Shown in pieces: positions 7,554-16,080 of a stretch of 29,397 nucleotides of DNA. The DNA comes from Proteiniphilum sp. UBA5283 (GTDB taxonomy: Bacteria > Bacteroidota > Bacteroidia > Bacteroidales > Dysgonomonadaceae). The stretch's first letter is position 1, and each line of letters starts with the position of its first letter. The stretch lies in NCBI GenBank assembly GCA_002408485.1, contig DHSP01000072.1, positions 1 to 29,397 on the forward strand. The letters are read 5' to 3'. The position numbers were made by a program, and so were the translations under genes. Under the pieces are notes generated by a model, which was not told where the DNA came from, did no database searches, and saw nothing but the letters and a program-made list of their open reading frames with translations.

Positions 7554-7582
7554 GTTTGATATCGCATAAAAAGTTAACTTTG
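7551..7582 (+). promoter_or_regulatory. Promoter of the fucosidase gene
   Basis: A -33 TTTG (7551-7554), a 20-bp spacer and -7 TAACTTTG (7575-7582) fit the Bacteroidetes consensus. The transcript would start near 7589, about 70 bases before the ATG at 7658; the in-frame ATG at 7556 lies inside the promoter and cannot be the start. Confidence 0.75.
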
Positions 7583-7657
7583 CCCGGTGAAGGGCAACCT
7601 TTCAATAATAGGAATCGGCTGTTTCACGCTTATCTATTTCTATCAAACCGGCTACTT

Positions 7658-9463
7658 ATGAGAAAAATTCTTTTCCCGGGATTATGGATATCCTTATTGC
7701 TTCTCTCCGGATGCAACCAGAGAACCAACACCTATTTTGAGAAAAAACTGACTTTTCCCAATATCCTGACTTCCGATCAAAAAGTGAAACTGGCTGCTTA
7801 CGTGGTACCCACCCGGCAACAATATGAATGGCAGCAGCTGGAACTGACTGCGTTCATCCACTTCGGAATAAACACCTTCACCGGTCGTGAGTGGGGCGAC
7901 GGCTCCGAGAGTCCCGTCCTATTTAACCCTACCGACTTTGATGCTGATCAATGGGTATCTTCTCTAAAGGAAGCGGGGTTTAAAATGGTCATCCTCACAG
8001 CCAAACATCACGACGGTTTTTGTCTGTGGCCCACGCAGACCACGGCTCACTCCGTTGCCTCCTCCCCTTGGCGCAACGGACAGGGGGATGTGGTGAGAGA
8101 GGTGAAGGAAGCATGCGACAAGCACAACATAAAGTTTGGTGTATACCTTTCCCCGTGGGACCGGAATGCGGAAAGTTACGGCGACTCGCCCCGCTATAAC
8201 GCCTTGTTTGTAAAGCAGCTCTCGGAGTTGCTTACCCACTACGGCGAAATACACGAGGTGTGGTTTGACGGAGCTAACGGTGAAGGACCAAACGGGAGAT
8301 TACAGGAATACGACTGGGCTCGTTTCTACCACGTGATTGACAGCCTGCAGCCTGCAGCCGTGAAAGCCATCATGGGCGACGATGTACGCTGGGTAGGCAA
8401 CGAAAGTGGGCTGGGAAGAGAAACGGAGTGGAGCGTGACACCCCTGCAACCCGACATCAGCGAAGCAATAGCAATCGAAAACAAACGACTGAATATCTCG
8501 CCCACTGCAAATGATCTGGGCAGTCGCAATCTCATTGAGCAGACACAGACGCTATACTGGTACCCATCGGAAGTAGATGTTTCCATCCGTCCGGGATGGT
8601 TTTATCACCCGGAACAGGATCATCAGGTGAAATCACTTGCTCAGCTTGTGGATATTTATTTCTTGTCCGTAGGCATGAATTCGGTACTTTTGCTCAATGT
8701 TCCGCCCGACACCAGGGGTCGACTGCACGAGGTGGACGTGGAGCGGCTCAGGCAATTTGGCACCTACATCGCCAGTACGTTTGAGAACGAAAAGCTCATC
8801 GATGGAGAAATACTCTGGAAAGCGCGTTCGGGAGCATCGAAAGAGTATCACGTGAGAGCGGGCGAAATCATCAACACGGTCATGCTCCAGGAAGATATCC
8901 GCAAAGGACAGCGTGTGGAGAAATTTCTTGTGGAAGGATTTATAAACAACGAGTGGATAAAACTTACCGAAGGTACCACAATCGGCTACAAACGGCTTTT
9001 GCGGTTTAAAGATGTAACTCCTGCCAAGTTGCGTATCACTGTCGACAAAACGCGTGACATTGCCAACATTCAAAAAGTGGGGGCTTATCATGCACCCCAC
9101 CTGGAAGTGGAAGCAAAGGAAGACCGCCTGACGGACATTGCGCCCGAATCATGGAGAACAATTAAGGAGCACCCGCTTATTGTGGATCTGGGAGAATCAC
9201 ACCCGGTGAAAGGATTTACCTACAGTCCCGACGATGCCAAAGAGTCGGTATTCACCTACATATTCAGCGTAAGCGGAGATGGACAAATCTGGGAAAAGAT
9301 CATTGAAGGAGAATTCAGCAATATCAAAAACAACCCTCTTCCACAGCGCATCTCATTCAACAAGTCAGTAGATGCCCGATTTATAAAGCTGGAAACAGTA
9401 AATGGTGTTGACGGAGGAAAGCCCTCGGTGGAAATGTACCAAATTGGCATATTAACAAAATAA
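7658..9463 (+). CDS. Alpha-L-fucosidase, GH29, lipoprotein with C-terminal F5/8-type domain
   Basis: A 601-residue lipoprotein (lipobox LSGC, C19) of glycoside hydrolase family 29, which releases L-fucose with retention of configuration. The catalytic barrel covers about residues 45-400. It contains HFGINTFTGREWGDG, AKHHDGFCLW, the nucleophile Asp in EVWFDGANG (about D204), and WVGNESGLGRETEWS, a segment typical of the GH29-B subgroup (alpha-1,3/4 specificity) and a likely acid/base site. The C-terminal part (about 480-600) resembles a discoidin-like carbohydrate-binding domain: IVDLGESHPVKGFTY, then FIKLETVNG. No SusC/SusD pair is nearby, so it is not in a polysaccharide utilisation locus within this window. 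It would act in the periplasm or on the cell surface on host-type fucosylated glycans. The DUF3256-like gene follows after 4 bp. Confidence 0.93.
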   Translation: MRKILFPGLWISLLLLSGCNQRTNTYFEKKLTFPNILTSDQKVKLAAYVVPTRQQYEWQQLELTAFIHFGINTFTGREWGDGSESPVLFNPTDFDADQWVSSLKEAGFKMVILTAKHHDGFCLWPTQTTAHSVASSPWRNGQGDVVREVKEACDKHNIKFGVYLSPWDRNAESYGDSPRYNALFVKQLSELLTHYGEIHEVWFDGANGEGPNGRLQEYDWARFYHVIDSLQPAAVKAIMGDDVRWVGNESGLGRETEWSVTPLQPDISEAIAIENKRLNISPTANDLGSRNLIEQTQTLYWYPSEVDVSIRPGWFYHPEQDHQVKSLAQLVDIYFLSVGMNSVLLLNVPPDTRGRLHEVDVERLRQFGTYIASTFENEKLIDGEILWKARSGASKEYHVRAGEIINTVMLQEDIRKGQRVEKFLVEGFINNEWIKLTEGTTIGYKRLLRFKDVTPAKLRITVDKTRDIANIQKVGAYHAPHLEVEAKEDRLTDIAPESWRTIKEHPLIVDLGESHPVKGFTYSPDDAKESVFTYIFSVSGDGQIWEKIIEGEFSNIKNNPLPQRISFNKSVDARFIKLETVNGVDGGKPSVEMYQIGILTK

Positions 9464-9467
9464 ACGT

Positions 9468-10082
9468 ATGAGACAATCTATTCTCTTTTTTTTACTGATG
9501 GCCTCCTCCGCTGTTTTTGCACAGAACGTGAGTGACCTTTTCAAGTCGATGCCCGGCGGACTCCTTCCGGGGGTTACGGAAGGCAATAAGACCATGTTAC
9601 TGGTGGACAGCGGCAAAACAGCTGTCCCCTCCCCCCTGGGAGAGATAGAGAAGACAGCGCAAAGCGACGATTATCTGCAAATTAAAACATCCAATATCGG
9701 AACTCTCCAATTGAAGCTGCTTCCTGTGGCGAAGGACTCCCTGGTTGTATGCCTGATCAGGACAGTGTGCGGAGGGGTTTGTGACAGCAACATTTCTTTC
9801 TATACTACTGATTGGACAAAACTGGACAACGAAGCTTTCCTCCCGGATATTTCTGCGGAAATTTTCTTTAATTCTTCCCCAAAAAAGCAGGAAAATGACA
9901 AATATACCGTATCTTTGCCGGACATTTATCCGATCTCGGCTACGTTCAACGAAACAGGGACAGATCTGACGCTACTGTTTCACTACAAAGAGCGACTGAC
10001 CGAAGATCAGATACAAGAATTAAAGCCTTTGTTGAAAAGCGATTCCGTGGTATTGACATGGAAAAACGCATCCTACAGGTAA
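9468..10082 (+). CDS. DUF3256-like exported protein
   Basis: A 204-residue protein with a type I signal peptide (cleavage after AVFA, residue 18), so it is periplasmic or envelope-located. Features such as SDLFKSMPGGLLPGVTEGNK, YLQIKT and a late WK strand fit the Bacteroidales family DUF3256, whose function is unknown; I make this match from memory of the family. Two Cys pairs (CLIRTVCGGVC) could form a disulphide. The start lies 4 bp after the fucosidase stop, so both are probably made from one transcript, but nothing links it to fucose metabolism in its sequence. tRNA-Arg begins 13 bp after its stop. Confidence 0.75.
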   Translation: MRQSILFFLLMASSAVFAQNVSDLFKSMPGGLLPGVTEGNKTMLLVDSGKTAVPSPLGEIEKTAQSDDYLQIKTSNIGTLQLKLLPVAKDSLVVCLIRTVCGGVCDSNISFYTTDWTKLDNEAFLPDISAEIFFNSSPKKQENDKYTVSLPDIYPISATFNETGTDLTLLFHYKERLTEDQIQELKPLLKSDSVVLTWKNASYR

Positions 10083-10095
10083 CCAGCATGCTCAT

Positions 10096-10167
10096 GCACC
10101 CGTAGTTCAATGGATAGAATACCGGATTCCGGTTCCGACGATGTGGGTTCGATTCCCGCCGGGTGTA
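10096..10167 (+). tRNA. tRNA-Arg (anticodon CCG)
   Basis: The sequence folds into a full cloverleaf. The acceptor stem is GCACCCG with CGGGTGT (G1-U72 wobble), the D stem GTTC/GAAT with GG in the loop, and the anticodon loop TTCCGGT gives CCG, reading CGG as arginine. The T arm is GTGGG-TTCGATT-CCCGC and A is the discriminator base. The top pair of the anticodon stem is a C27-A43 mismatch. CCA is not encoded. No separate promoter is obvious; the gene may be read from the upstream fucosidase/DUF3256 transcript. Confidence 0.93.
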
Positions 10168-10171
10168 CTTG

Positions 10172-10217
10172 AAAGAGGGTGTCTCACAAATTTTCATTTT
10201 GAGACAGCCTCTTTTTT
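10172..10217 (+). terminator. Terminator after tRNA-Arg
   Basis: A 15-bp stem, AAAGAGGGTGTCTCA (10172-10186) with TGAGACAGCCTCTTT (10200-10214), with one G-G mismatch, followed by T residues to 10217. It lies 4 bp after the tRNA and 32 bp from the end of the convergent nfo gene, which it could also serve less efficiently. Confidence 0.8.
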
Positions 10218-10249
10218 ATGCCTAAAAAGAATCAGTCCGGGAAGTAGAT

Positions 10250-11092
10250 CTACTTTATTAGTGAGTAGAGCAGTTGTATCTCTTCGGCCCAGAGTGTCTC
10301 GTCGGGCGTCTCCAGGATGAGCGGCAGATTGTTGAAGCGAGTGTCGTTCACGATAAAGGAGAAAAGATCGAGGTTCATCACCCCCTTACCGATACTGTCG
10401 TGCCGGTCGACCCGTGTGGAAAGTTCCTTCTTGGAGTCGTTGATGTGCATGCCCCGTAAATAATGAAAACCAACAATCTCGTCAAATTTGCGGAATGTTT
10501 CGTCGTACCCCTCGCGTGTCCGAATTTCATATCCGGCTGCCAGCGTATGCGCCGTATCAAGGCAAACGCCCACACGGCTCTTGTCATCCACCTTATCAAT
10601 AATATGCGCCAGCTGCTCGAACGTATGTCCCAGGTTCGTACCCTGGCCTGCTGTGTTCTCCAGAACCGCCGTTACTCCACTGGTTCTATCGAGCGCCATG
10701 TTGATCGACTCGGCAATACGATCAAGGCAAGCATCTACAGAGATCTGGTTAAGGTGGCTGCCAGGATGAAAGTTGAGCCTGTCCAGGCCCAGTTGCTCGC
10801 ACCGACTCATCTCATCGAAGAAAGCCGACCGGGATTTTTCAATCTCCTCCTCGCCGGGATTTCCCAGGTTGATGAGGTAGCTGCTGTGGGGCAAAATATG
10901 ATTGGATGAGTATCCAAACTCTTCGCAGCGCGACTTGAACAGATCTATGTTTTGTTGGGTGTATGCAGAGGCAAACCACTGTCGCTGATTTTTGGTGAAA
11001 AAGGCAAAAGCATTCGCTCCGATAGCATGGGCGTTCAACGGCGCATTCTCCACACCACCCGAGGCACTGATATGGGCTCCAATATACTTCAT
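10250..11092 (-). CDS. nfo: Endonuclease IV (AP endonuclease)
   Basis: A 280-residue cytosolic DNA-repair enzyme that cuts the backbone 5' of abasic sites and removes 3'-blocking groups, using three zinc ions. All family signatures are present: MKYIGAHISASGG, NFHPGSHL, VLENTAGQG, VCLDTAHTLAAGY, the ligand-rich MHINDSKKE and DRHDSIGKG, and the final LETP. The length is that of the family (about 280). The start is only 4 bp beyond the stop of the PhoR-type kinase gene and no promoter fits between them, so it is very likely cotranscribed with the phosphate operon. It is the last gene of that run; the hairpin at 10172-10217 lies beyond its stop. Confidence 0.96.
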   Translation of the reverse strand: MKYIGAHISASGGVENAPLNAHAIGANAFAFFTKNQRQWFASAYTQQNIDLFKSRCEEFGYSSNHILPHSSYLINLGNPGEEEIEKSRSAFFDEMSRCEQLGLDRLNFHPGSHLNQISVDACLDRIAESINMALDRTSGVTAVLENTAGQGTNLGHTFEQLAHIIDKVDDKSRVGVCLDTAHTLAAGYEIRTREGYDETFRKFDEIVGFHYLRGMHINDSKKELSTRVDRHDSIGKGVMNLDLFSFIVNDTRFNNLPLILETPDETLWAEEIQLLYSLIK

Positions 11093-11096
11093 AACA

Positions 11097-12845
11097 TCAT
11101 TTTAATTTAGGGAACGTCATTAAAAACCACAAGCCTCCTTCGGAGCGATTTTTTGCTATAATGCTTCCCTTATGAAACAACACGGCATTTTTCACAATGG
11201 AAAGGCCCAGGCCCGAGCCGCCCGTGATGCGGGTCCGTCCTTCGTTCACACGATAAAAACGTTCGAAGATGCGCACCAGGTGCTTCTCATCCACTCCCTC
11301 ACCCGAATCGTAAAACTCAAAGAAGTAGGTATCGTCGTTCTCGTTGTAACAACGTACGACTATGTCGATTTGTTTTCCAGCGTAGGATATTGAATTCTCC
11401 GCAAGATTGCGAAAGATGGAGTAAAGGAGAGTACGATTACCGTTGATGACAACAGATTCACTCACATCCACCGTAAAACTGTCCTCCTTTTCGCTAAGGT
11501 CATCGGCCAGATCAGCCTGCAGCTCCTCCAGCAACTCCTTCATACTTACAGGCTCCAGATCGAACCGGTCGGAGGCCTCCTCTATTTTGGTGAGCATGCT
11601 GATGTCCTGGATCAGCTCCGAGAGACGGATGGTCTGGGCATAAGCCCTGTCGAGAAAACCATGGATACGCTCATCCGCTTCGTCGTGGTACATATTAAGT
11701 ATGGTTTCCAGATAACCACGGATGCTGGTCACCGGCGTACGCAGTTCATGAGCAATATTGTTGGTCATTTCCTGCTTGAGCAACCGGGTTTTCTCCGACT
11801 TGGTGATGTCGCTGATATAAAGTTCAAAATCCCCATCGTCGAAAATAATCACCCGCACATTAAACTGTTTTCCGCTTTTATCGATCCGCTTGGTGAACAT
11901 ATTTTTATTGCGTGAACGCTCGTCCAGAAAGTGGACTATATCTTCAAAATTGGAATCGGAAAAAAGCTGTTCAGTTTCAAGTGTCGGTTTATCGAGGATC
12001 ACATTCAAAAACTGCAAAAAGTGGGAGTTGGCATATACCTGATGACGATCGTGCGAAAAAATGGCGATACCTTCTTCGGAAAGTTGAAAATGCTGTAACA
12101 GCTTTTCCCGTTCAGCAGCCAGCTTACGACGGTTTTCCTGCAGCAGGTTGTAATTTTCCACAATGCCGGCGCTCACCTCTCCCACCTCATCGTCGGCAAA
12201 CTGAAAAGAAGATGGTACGGGCAATCCGTTTTTCACGCTCAGGGAGAACTCGCGGAGCTCCTTCATCGATTTGGAAAACCTGTTGGAGAAATAGAGCATC
12301 ATTAGCACACACACTACAAAGAAGAGAAGAATGAAGTAAGCAAAGGAGTTTCCCGAGTTGATGAACGACTGCAACTTAACATCGTAAGGTACAGCCACCC
12401 TGATAAAATATCCCTCGTCGTAGTATTTTGCAAAATAGAGATACTTCACCTTGTTGGTATCGGATAAGCGTACGTGGGTGCCTGTACCAAATCCGATACT
12501 TTTTTGCACTTCAGGCCGCTGCAAATGATTTTCCATTTTGTGGGCATCCGCCCTGTTGTCGTACATCACGTTTCCCTGCCAGTCGAGTATGGTCACCCGC
12601 ATTTCGGGCTGCATGTATTGCAACAACTCACCCACCCGGTCACCACTTTCCCCGACAGGTATTTTATTCAACGACAGATATTGGTGGATCATGTCGGCAT
12701 CGTTATTGAGGGAGCGCTCCAGGCTGTCGGTTCGTTCTTTTTTTATCTGCTGCCGTTCAAAAAGGATTACACCTACAGTGAATGCGGCAATGATGACCGA
12801 AAAAATTATCAGAATACGTAGCTTAAAAGTAATCTTCTTTTTCAT
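11097..12845 (-). CDS. phoR: Phosphate-regulon type sensor histidine kinase
   Basis: A 582-residue inner-membrane kinase. Two membrane helices (about 10-29 and 167-187) enclose a periplasmic domain of about 135 residues. A HAMP-like linker (189-245), a PAS-like domain (250-345) and the HisKA helix with H366 in NNIAHELRTP follow. The ATPase domain shows the N box RNLAENSISYA, the G1 box DSGEGVDE and the G2 box GGSGLGLSIVKN. It should phosphorylate the regulator encoded directly upstream; the two genes overlap in an ATGA (12842-12845). The neighbours phoU and pstSCAB indicate phosphate sensing, as in PhoR, although E. coli PhoR lacks such a large periplasmic domain. Confidence 0.88.
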   Translation of the reverse strand: MKKKITFKLRILIIFSVIIAAFTVGVILFERQQIKKERTDSLERSLNNDADMIHQYLSLNKIPVGESGDRVGELLQYMQPEMRVTILDWQGNVMYDNRADAHKMENHLQRPEVQKSIGFGTGTHVRLSDTNKVKYLYFAKYYDEGYFIRVAVPYDVKLQSFINSGNSFAYFILLFFVVCVLMMLYFSNRFSKSMKELREFSLSVKNGLPVPSSFQFADDEVGEVSAGIVENYNLLQENRRKLAAEREKLLQHFQLSEEGIAIFSHDRHQVYANSHFLQFLNVILDKPTLETEQLFSDSNFEDIVHFLDERSRNKNMFTKRIDKSGKQFNVRVIIFDDGDFELYISDITKSEKTRLLKQEMTNNIAHELRTPVTSIRGYLETILNMYHDEADERIHGFLDRAYAQTIRLSELIQDISMLTKIEEASDRFDLEPVSMKELLEELQADLADDLSEKEDSFTVDVSESVVINGNRTLLYSIFRNLAENSISYAGKQIDIVVRCYNENDDTYFFEFYDSGEGVDEKHLVRIFERFYRVNEGRTRITGGSGLGLSIVKNAVLFHKGSIIAKNRSEGGLWFLMTFPKLK

Positions 12846-13534
12846 TCTTCATTTTTTGAATCTATGTTTAGATAATAGCCGAAGCCGGAGCGGTTGACAA
12901 TGATGTTGGCATAGTCGCCAAGCTTCTTTCGCAGACGCGTGATGTGCACATCCACCGTCCTGTCGAGTACAAACTCGTTGTCGCCCCACACACTGTTAAG
13001 AATTTCGGCACGGGTGAGCACGTTGGGCGATGCCTGAGCCATCAGCGAAAGGATTTCAAACTCTTTCTTGGTAAGCGACACTTCGTTATCATCGATCGTA
13101 ACCCGGTTAGTAGGGATATCTATAGTAAGCCCCCTGTACGACCATTTAGTCTCAGCGGGCATCCTGATAAGCGAAGTACGCTTTAGCAATGCCTTCACGC
13201 GTGCCAACACCTCCTTCACCGAAAAAGGCTTGGAGATATAATCGTCGCCTCCCAGTGAGAAGCCGGTAAGCATATCGTTCTCTGTGTTCTTTGCCGTGAG
13301 GAAAATGATGGGCACATAGTTCTCGCTTTTGCGCAATGTCTCGGCAGTTTTGAAGCCGGACATGCCCTCCATCATCACATCAAGGATAATAAGCTGATGC
13401 ACATCGGTAATTTTCTGCAGTGCCTCTTCTCCCGATGCAGCCACATCCACGATATACCCTTCATTTTCGAGATTGAACTGAAGAATGTCGCTGATATCTT
13501 TTTCGTCGTCCACCACTAAAATTCTCTCTTCCAT
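12842..13534 (-). CDS. phoB: Phosphate-regulon type response regulator, OmpR/PhoB family
   Basis: A 230-residue transcription regulator. The receiver domain has the acidic pocket VVDDE (D9, D10), the phosphorylated D52 in IILDVMMEG, and the conserved Lys in ISKPF. The C-terminal winged helix-turn-helix (about 130-228) has LTKKEFEILSLMA, the recognition segment DRTVDVHITRLRKKL and the wing GFGYYLNI. The frame extends 9 bp upstream to a TTG, but the ATG at 13532-13534 is the natural start. It lies 32 bp after phoU and overlaps the kinase gene by 4 bp. The repeats at 18114-18153 upstream of pstS are its most likely target. Confidence 0.9.
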   Translation of the reverse strand: MEERILVVDDEKDISDILQFNLENEGYIVDVAASGEEALQKITDVHQLIILDVMMEGMSGFKTAETLRKSENYVPIIFLTAKNTENDMLTGFSLGGDDYISKPFSVKEVLARVKALLKRTSLIRMPAETKWSYRGLTIDIPTNRVTIDDNEVSLTKKEFEILSLMAQASPNVLTRAEILNSVWGDNEFVLDRTVDVHITRLRKKLGDYANIIVNRSGFGYYLNIDSKNEE

Positions 13535-13566
13535 AGCGTGCAAAAAAAGTGTACTTAGTTTCTTTT

Positions 13567-14301
13567 TTAGGGATTTGATTTTCTGGGATTTGGAGATTTG
13601 GCATGCCGGATATCTTTCCCCTCAATCAGATAAACAGCCGACTCTGCCACATCGACCGCCTTGTCGCCTATTCGCTCAAGATAGTAGGATACACTATTGA
13701 TGTTCATAATGTTAATAAGCGACTGCGAGCTATGCACCTCATTTTTGAATTCATCAGCCAGCTTGCGTTCAATTTTTTTATCCAGTTTATCTACCTTATC
13801 ATCCATTTGTATGGTTTCGTATGCCATCTCGTTGCTGCCTCCGGCGAAGGAGAACACAGCACTTTTAATCATCTTGTCGGTATGCACGAACATCTTATCG
13901 AGCAGTTTTTTATAGTTGTCGAATCCATGAAGAGAAAAATCAATCTCCTGCAACAACTGGATGATATTTTCAATCAGATCGCCCACCCGTTCCATGGAAA
14001 TTGTCATGTCGTGGTAGGCCATCAACCGGCGCAGGTCGGACGCGCGGGGCGTAAAGAGCATAATTGCATTAATTACCTTCTCCTTAATCGTAATATCCAG
14101 TGAGTTGATAATTTTCTCGTTGCGTTTTAATTCAAGGATAACATCCTCCCTGTGGTTATCCTGCAACAGCGACGAAGCCAGCGTTATCTGGGTCAATACA
14201 ATCTCGGCGAGCAGTTGAAAGTCACTCTGCAGCTGCTCCAGATATCTATCTTTTATTCCCAGCGCGGGAGCATATTCTTTATTATCGTTCTGTGTATCCA
14301 T
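13567..14301 (-). CDS. phoU: Phosphate transport regulator PhoU
   Basis: A 244-residue soluble protein made of two three-helix PhoU repeats. The metal-binding signature of each repeat is visible: MERVGDLIENI in the first half and LERIGDKAVDVAE in the second. PhoU sits between the Pst transporter and the PhoR kinase and holds the kinase in its inactive mode when phosphate is plentiful. The N-terminus is some 20 residues longer than the core, and the C-terminus ends in a basic Pro-rich tail (HAKSPNPRKSNP). It lies 130 bp behind pstB, the largest gap in the operon, and 32 bp before phoB. Confidence 0.94.
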   Translation of the reverse strand: MDTQNDNKEYAPALGIKDRYLEQLQSDFQLLAEIVLTQITLASSLLQDNHREDVILELKRNEKIINSLDITIKEKVINAIMLFTPRASDLRRLMAYHDMTISMERVGDLIENIIQLLQEIDFSLHGFDNYKKLLDKMFVHTDKMIKSAVFSFAGGSNEMAYETIQMDDKVDKLDKKIERKLADEFKNEVHSSQSLINIMNINSVSYYLERIGDKAVDVAESAVYLIEGKDIRHAKSPNPRKSNP

Positions 14302-14373
14302 AATTTAATTTGATTCAAATTGATCCTCTCCTATCTCTGATATTTCATTTTCTTACCGACTCCGATTCCTCGG

Positions 14374-14388
14374 GTTCCGTTTCGGAAC
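14374..14388. repeat. Small intercistronic hairpin between pstB and phoU
   Basis: GTTCCG (14374-14379) and CGGAAC (14383-14388) form a 6-bp stem with a 3-base loop in the 130-bp gap between pstB and phoU. There is no T tract on the minus strand, so it is not an intrinsic terminator; it could be an mRNA stability element. Confidence 0.4.
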
Positions 14389-14431
14389 TACGCTTCATTT
14401 TCTCTCATGACGAAGATCCGACAGTTTATTA

Positions 14432-15217
14432 TCAACCAAATACACCCGTCAGATACTCTTCGGTACGTTTATGCTGCGGCTTGGTGAACATCTGCGCGGT
14501 GTTACCATGTTCCACCAACTCACCCAGATACATAAACATGGAGTTGTCGGAAATGCGGGCTGCCTGTGACATATTATGGGTCACAATGATGATGGTGAAC
14601 TTCTGTTTTAATTCCAACAACAATTCCTCTATTTTGTTCGTGGAGATCGGGTCGAGTGCAGAGGTAGGCTCGTCCATAAGCAACACCTCCGGCTTCAGAG
14701 CGAGCGTGCGGGCAATGCAGAGGCGCTGTTGCTGTCCACCCGAAAGGAACGATCCCCGTTTGCTCATCACGTCTTTCACCTCGTCCCACAACGCAACGCT
14801 CATAAGGCTCTGCTCTACTATTTCATCTTTCTCACTCCGGTTCAGGCGGATACCGTTGAGCGAATAGCCTGCCAGCACATTTTCGTAAATGCTCATGGTA
14901 GGAAAAGGGTTGGGCTGTTGAAACACCATGCCTGCCATGCGCCTCACCTCCATGGGATCCATCTCCAGCACATTTCTTCCCTTGAGGAGGATCTCACCGG
15001 TGGTGGTAATATGTGCATAAAGGTCGTGCATGCGGTTGATGGCGCGGATGAGCGTACTCTTGCCGCACCCCGAAGGGCCCATTATTGCGGTAATGGTGTT
15101 GGGATAGATGTCGGTGCTGACCTTCTTTACAGCAAACTTTTCCGGTGTATAGGATACCGATACATCTTTCAATTGAAGAATGGCGTTTTTACTGTGTGTA
15201 ATTTTTATATTTTCCAT
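14432..15217 (-). CDS. pstB: Phosphate ABC transporter ATP-binding protein
   Basis: A 261-residue ATPase that drives phosphate import through PstCA. The Walker A motif is GPSGCGKST (residues 47-55, K53), the ABC signature LSGGQQQR, the Walker B LLMDEPTSALD and the switch His in IIVTHNM. The segment QQPNPFPTMSIYENV is typical of PstB proteins. Its first 13 bp overlap the end of pstA, consistent with translational coupling. Confidence 0.97.
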   Translation of the reverse strand: MENIKITHSKNAILQLKDVSVSYTPEKFAVKKVSTDIYPNTITAIMGPSGCGKSTLIRAINRMHDLYAHITTTGEILLKGRNVLEMDPMEVRRMAGMVFQQPNPFPTMSIYENVLAGYSLNGIRLNRSEKDEIVEQSLMSVALWDEVKDVMSKRGSFLSGGQQQRLCIARTLALKPEVLLMDEPTSALDPISTNKIEELLLELKQKFTIIIVTHNMSQAARISDNSMFMYLGELVEHGNTAQMFTKPQHKRTEEYLTGVFG

Positions 15218-16080
15218 TTACGAGCTACAATTTTGGCTATCCAGTTTAGCAGGAAGATGACAATTAATAACAAAAGCGAAGAGGACCAGATCAGATCCAC
15301 CAGGTTGGGATCGTTATAAAAATCCCAGATGAGCAGAGGAATGGCACTGGTGGGTTCCGTGATCTTCCAGTTCACCACAGAGGCGCCCAATGCAGTGAGC
15401 ATCAGGGGGGCGGTCTCTCCCATCACCCTCGAGATGGCAAGAAGGACACCGGTGAAGATTCCTCCAAATCCCGAAGGTAATAAAATTTTAAATACAACGT
15501 TGGTATAGGACGATCCCAATGCAAGTCCCGCCTCCTTGTATGAGGCTGGCAGCATCTTCAAGGTCTCTTCGGTGGATCGCACAATCATGGGTAGCATCAT
15601 AATGGACAGGGCTACGCTACCGGCCAGGGCTGAGTAGCCTCCCAGTGGTTTCACCACCCATGCATACGCAATAATACCAATTACAATGGAGGGCATCCCT
15701 TGCAACAAGTCAGTAAGGTAACTGATTACCTTCGCGAACTTCTTTCCCCGGTTATCCGACAGATAGATGCCGATGAACAATCCCAGTGGGACAGAGATCA
15801 GGATGGCAAGCCCCACAATAAGAACTGATCCGGTAATCCCATTCAGGATACCCCCGGGAATAGGATCTCCATTCATTCGGGCCATCAGGGCATCTACCGA
15901 CGAGGGAGTCACCTCAGTGAAAAGACGCAGGTTGAAATTTTTGTAGCCCTTGGCAACCACGTCCCAAATGATAAAGAAAAGGGGAACCATTGCAAGAAAA
16001 GAGAAGAGACAAATAAGGATAAATGCCGTTTTGTCCTTTGTTTTTCTTGATTTGAACGATATCGGTTTTACCTGACTCAT
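15205..16080 (-). CDS. pstA: Phosphate ABC transporter permease PstA
   Basis: A 291-residue inner-membrane permease with about six transmembrane helices. The first (about residues 18-40) follows a basic N-terminus. The permease coupling (EAA) loop is visible at SYKEAGLALGSSYTNVVFKILLP (partly quoted), and the segment LLQGMPSIVIGIIAY is a PstA/PstC family hallmark. It pairs with PstC to form the channel. Its ATG overlaps the pstC stop (16077-16080) and its end overlaps the pstB start by 13 bp. Confidence 0.95.
   Translation of the reverse strand: MSQVKPISFKSRKTKDKTAFILICLFSFLAMVPLFFIIWDVVAKGYKNFNLRLFTEVTPSSVDALMARMNGDPIPGGILNGITGSVLIVGLAILISVPLGLFIGIYLSDNRGKKFAKVISYLTDLLQGMPSIVIGIIAYAWVVKPLGGYSALAGSVALSIMMLPMIVRSTEETLKMLPASYKEAGLALGSSYTNVVFKILLPSGFGGIFTGVLLAISRVMGETAPLMLTALGASVVNWKITEPTSAIPLLIWDFYNDPNLVDLIWSSSLLLLIVIFLLNWIAKIVARKWKI

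Noticed and set aside
7556..7657. N-terminal extension of the fucosidase from an upstream ATG
   Set aside because: The ATG lies within the promoter, and only the later ATG at 7658 puts the lipoprotein signal at the N-terminus.
12474..12821. Plus-strand open frame (115 codons) opposite the kinase gene
   Set aside because: It is a shadow of the periplasmic domain of the histidine kinase; no start signal or domain.
13535..13543. Earlier TTG start for the response regulator
   Set aside because: It adds only three residues; the ATG directly before EERILVVDDE is the usual start.
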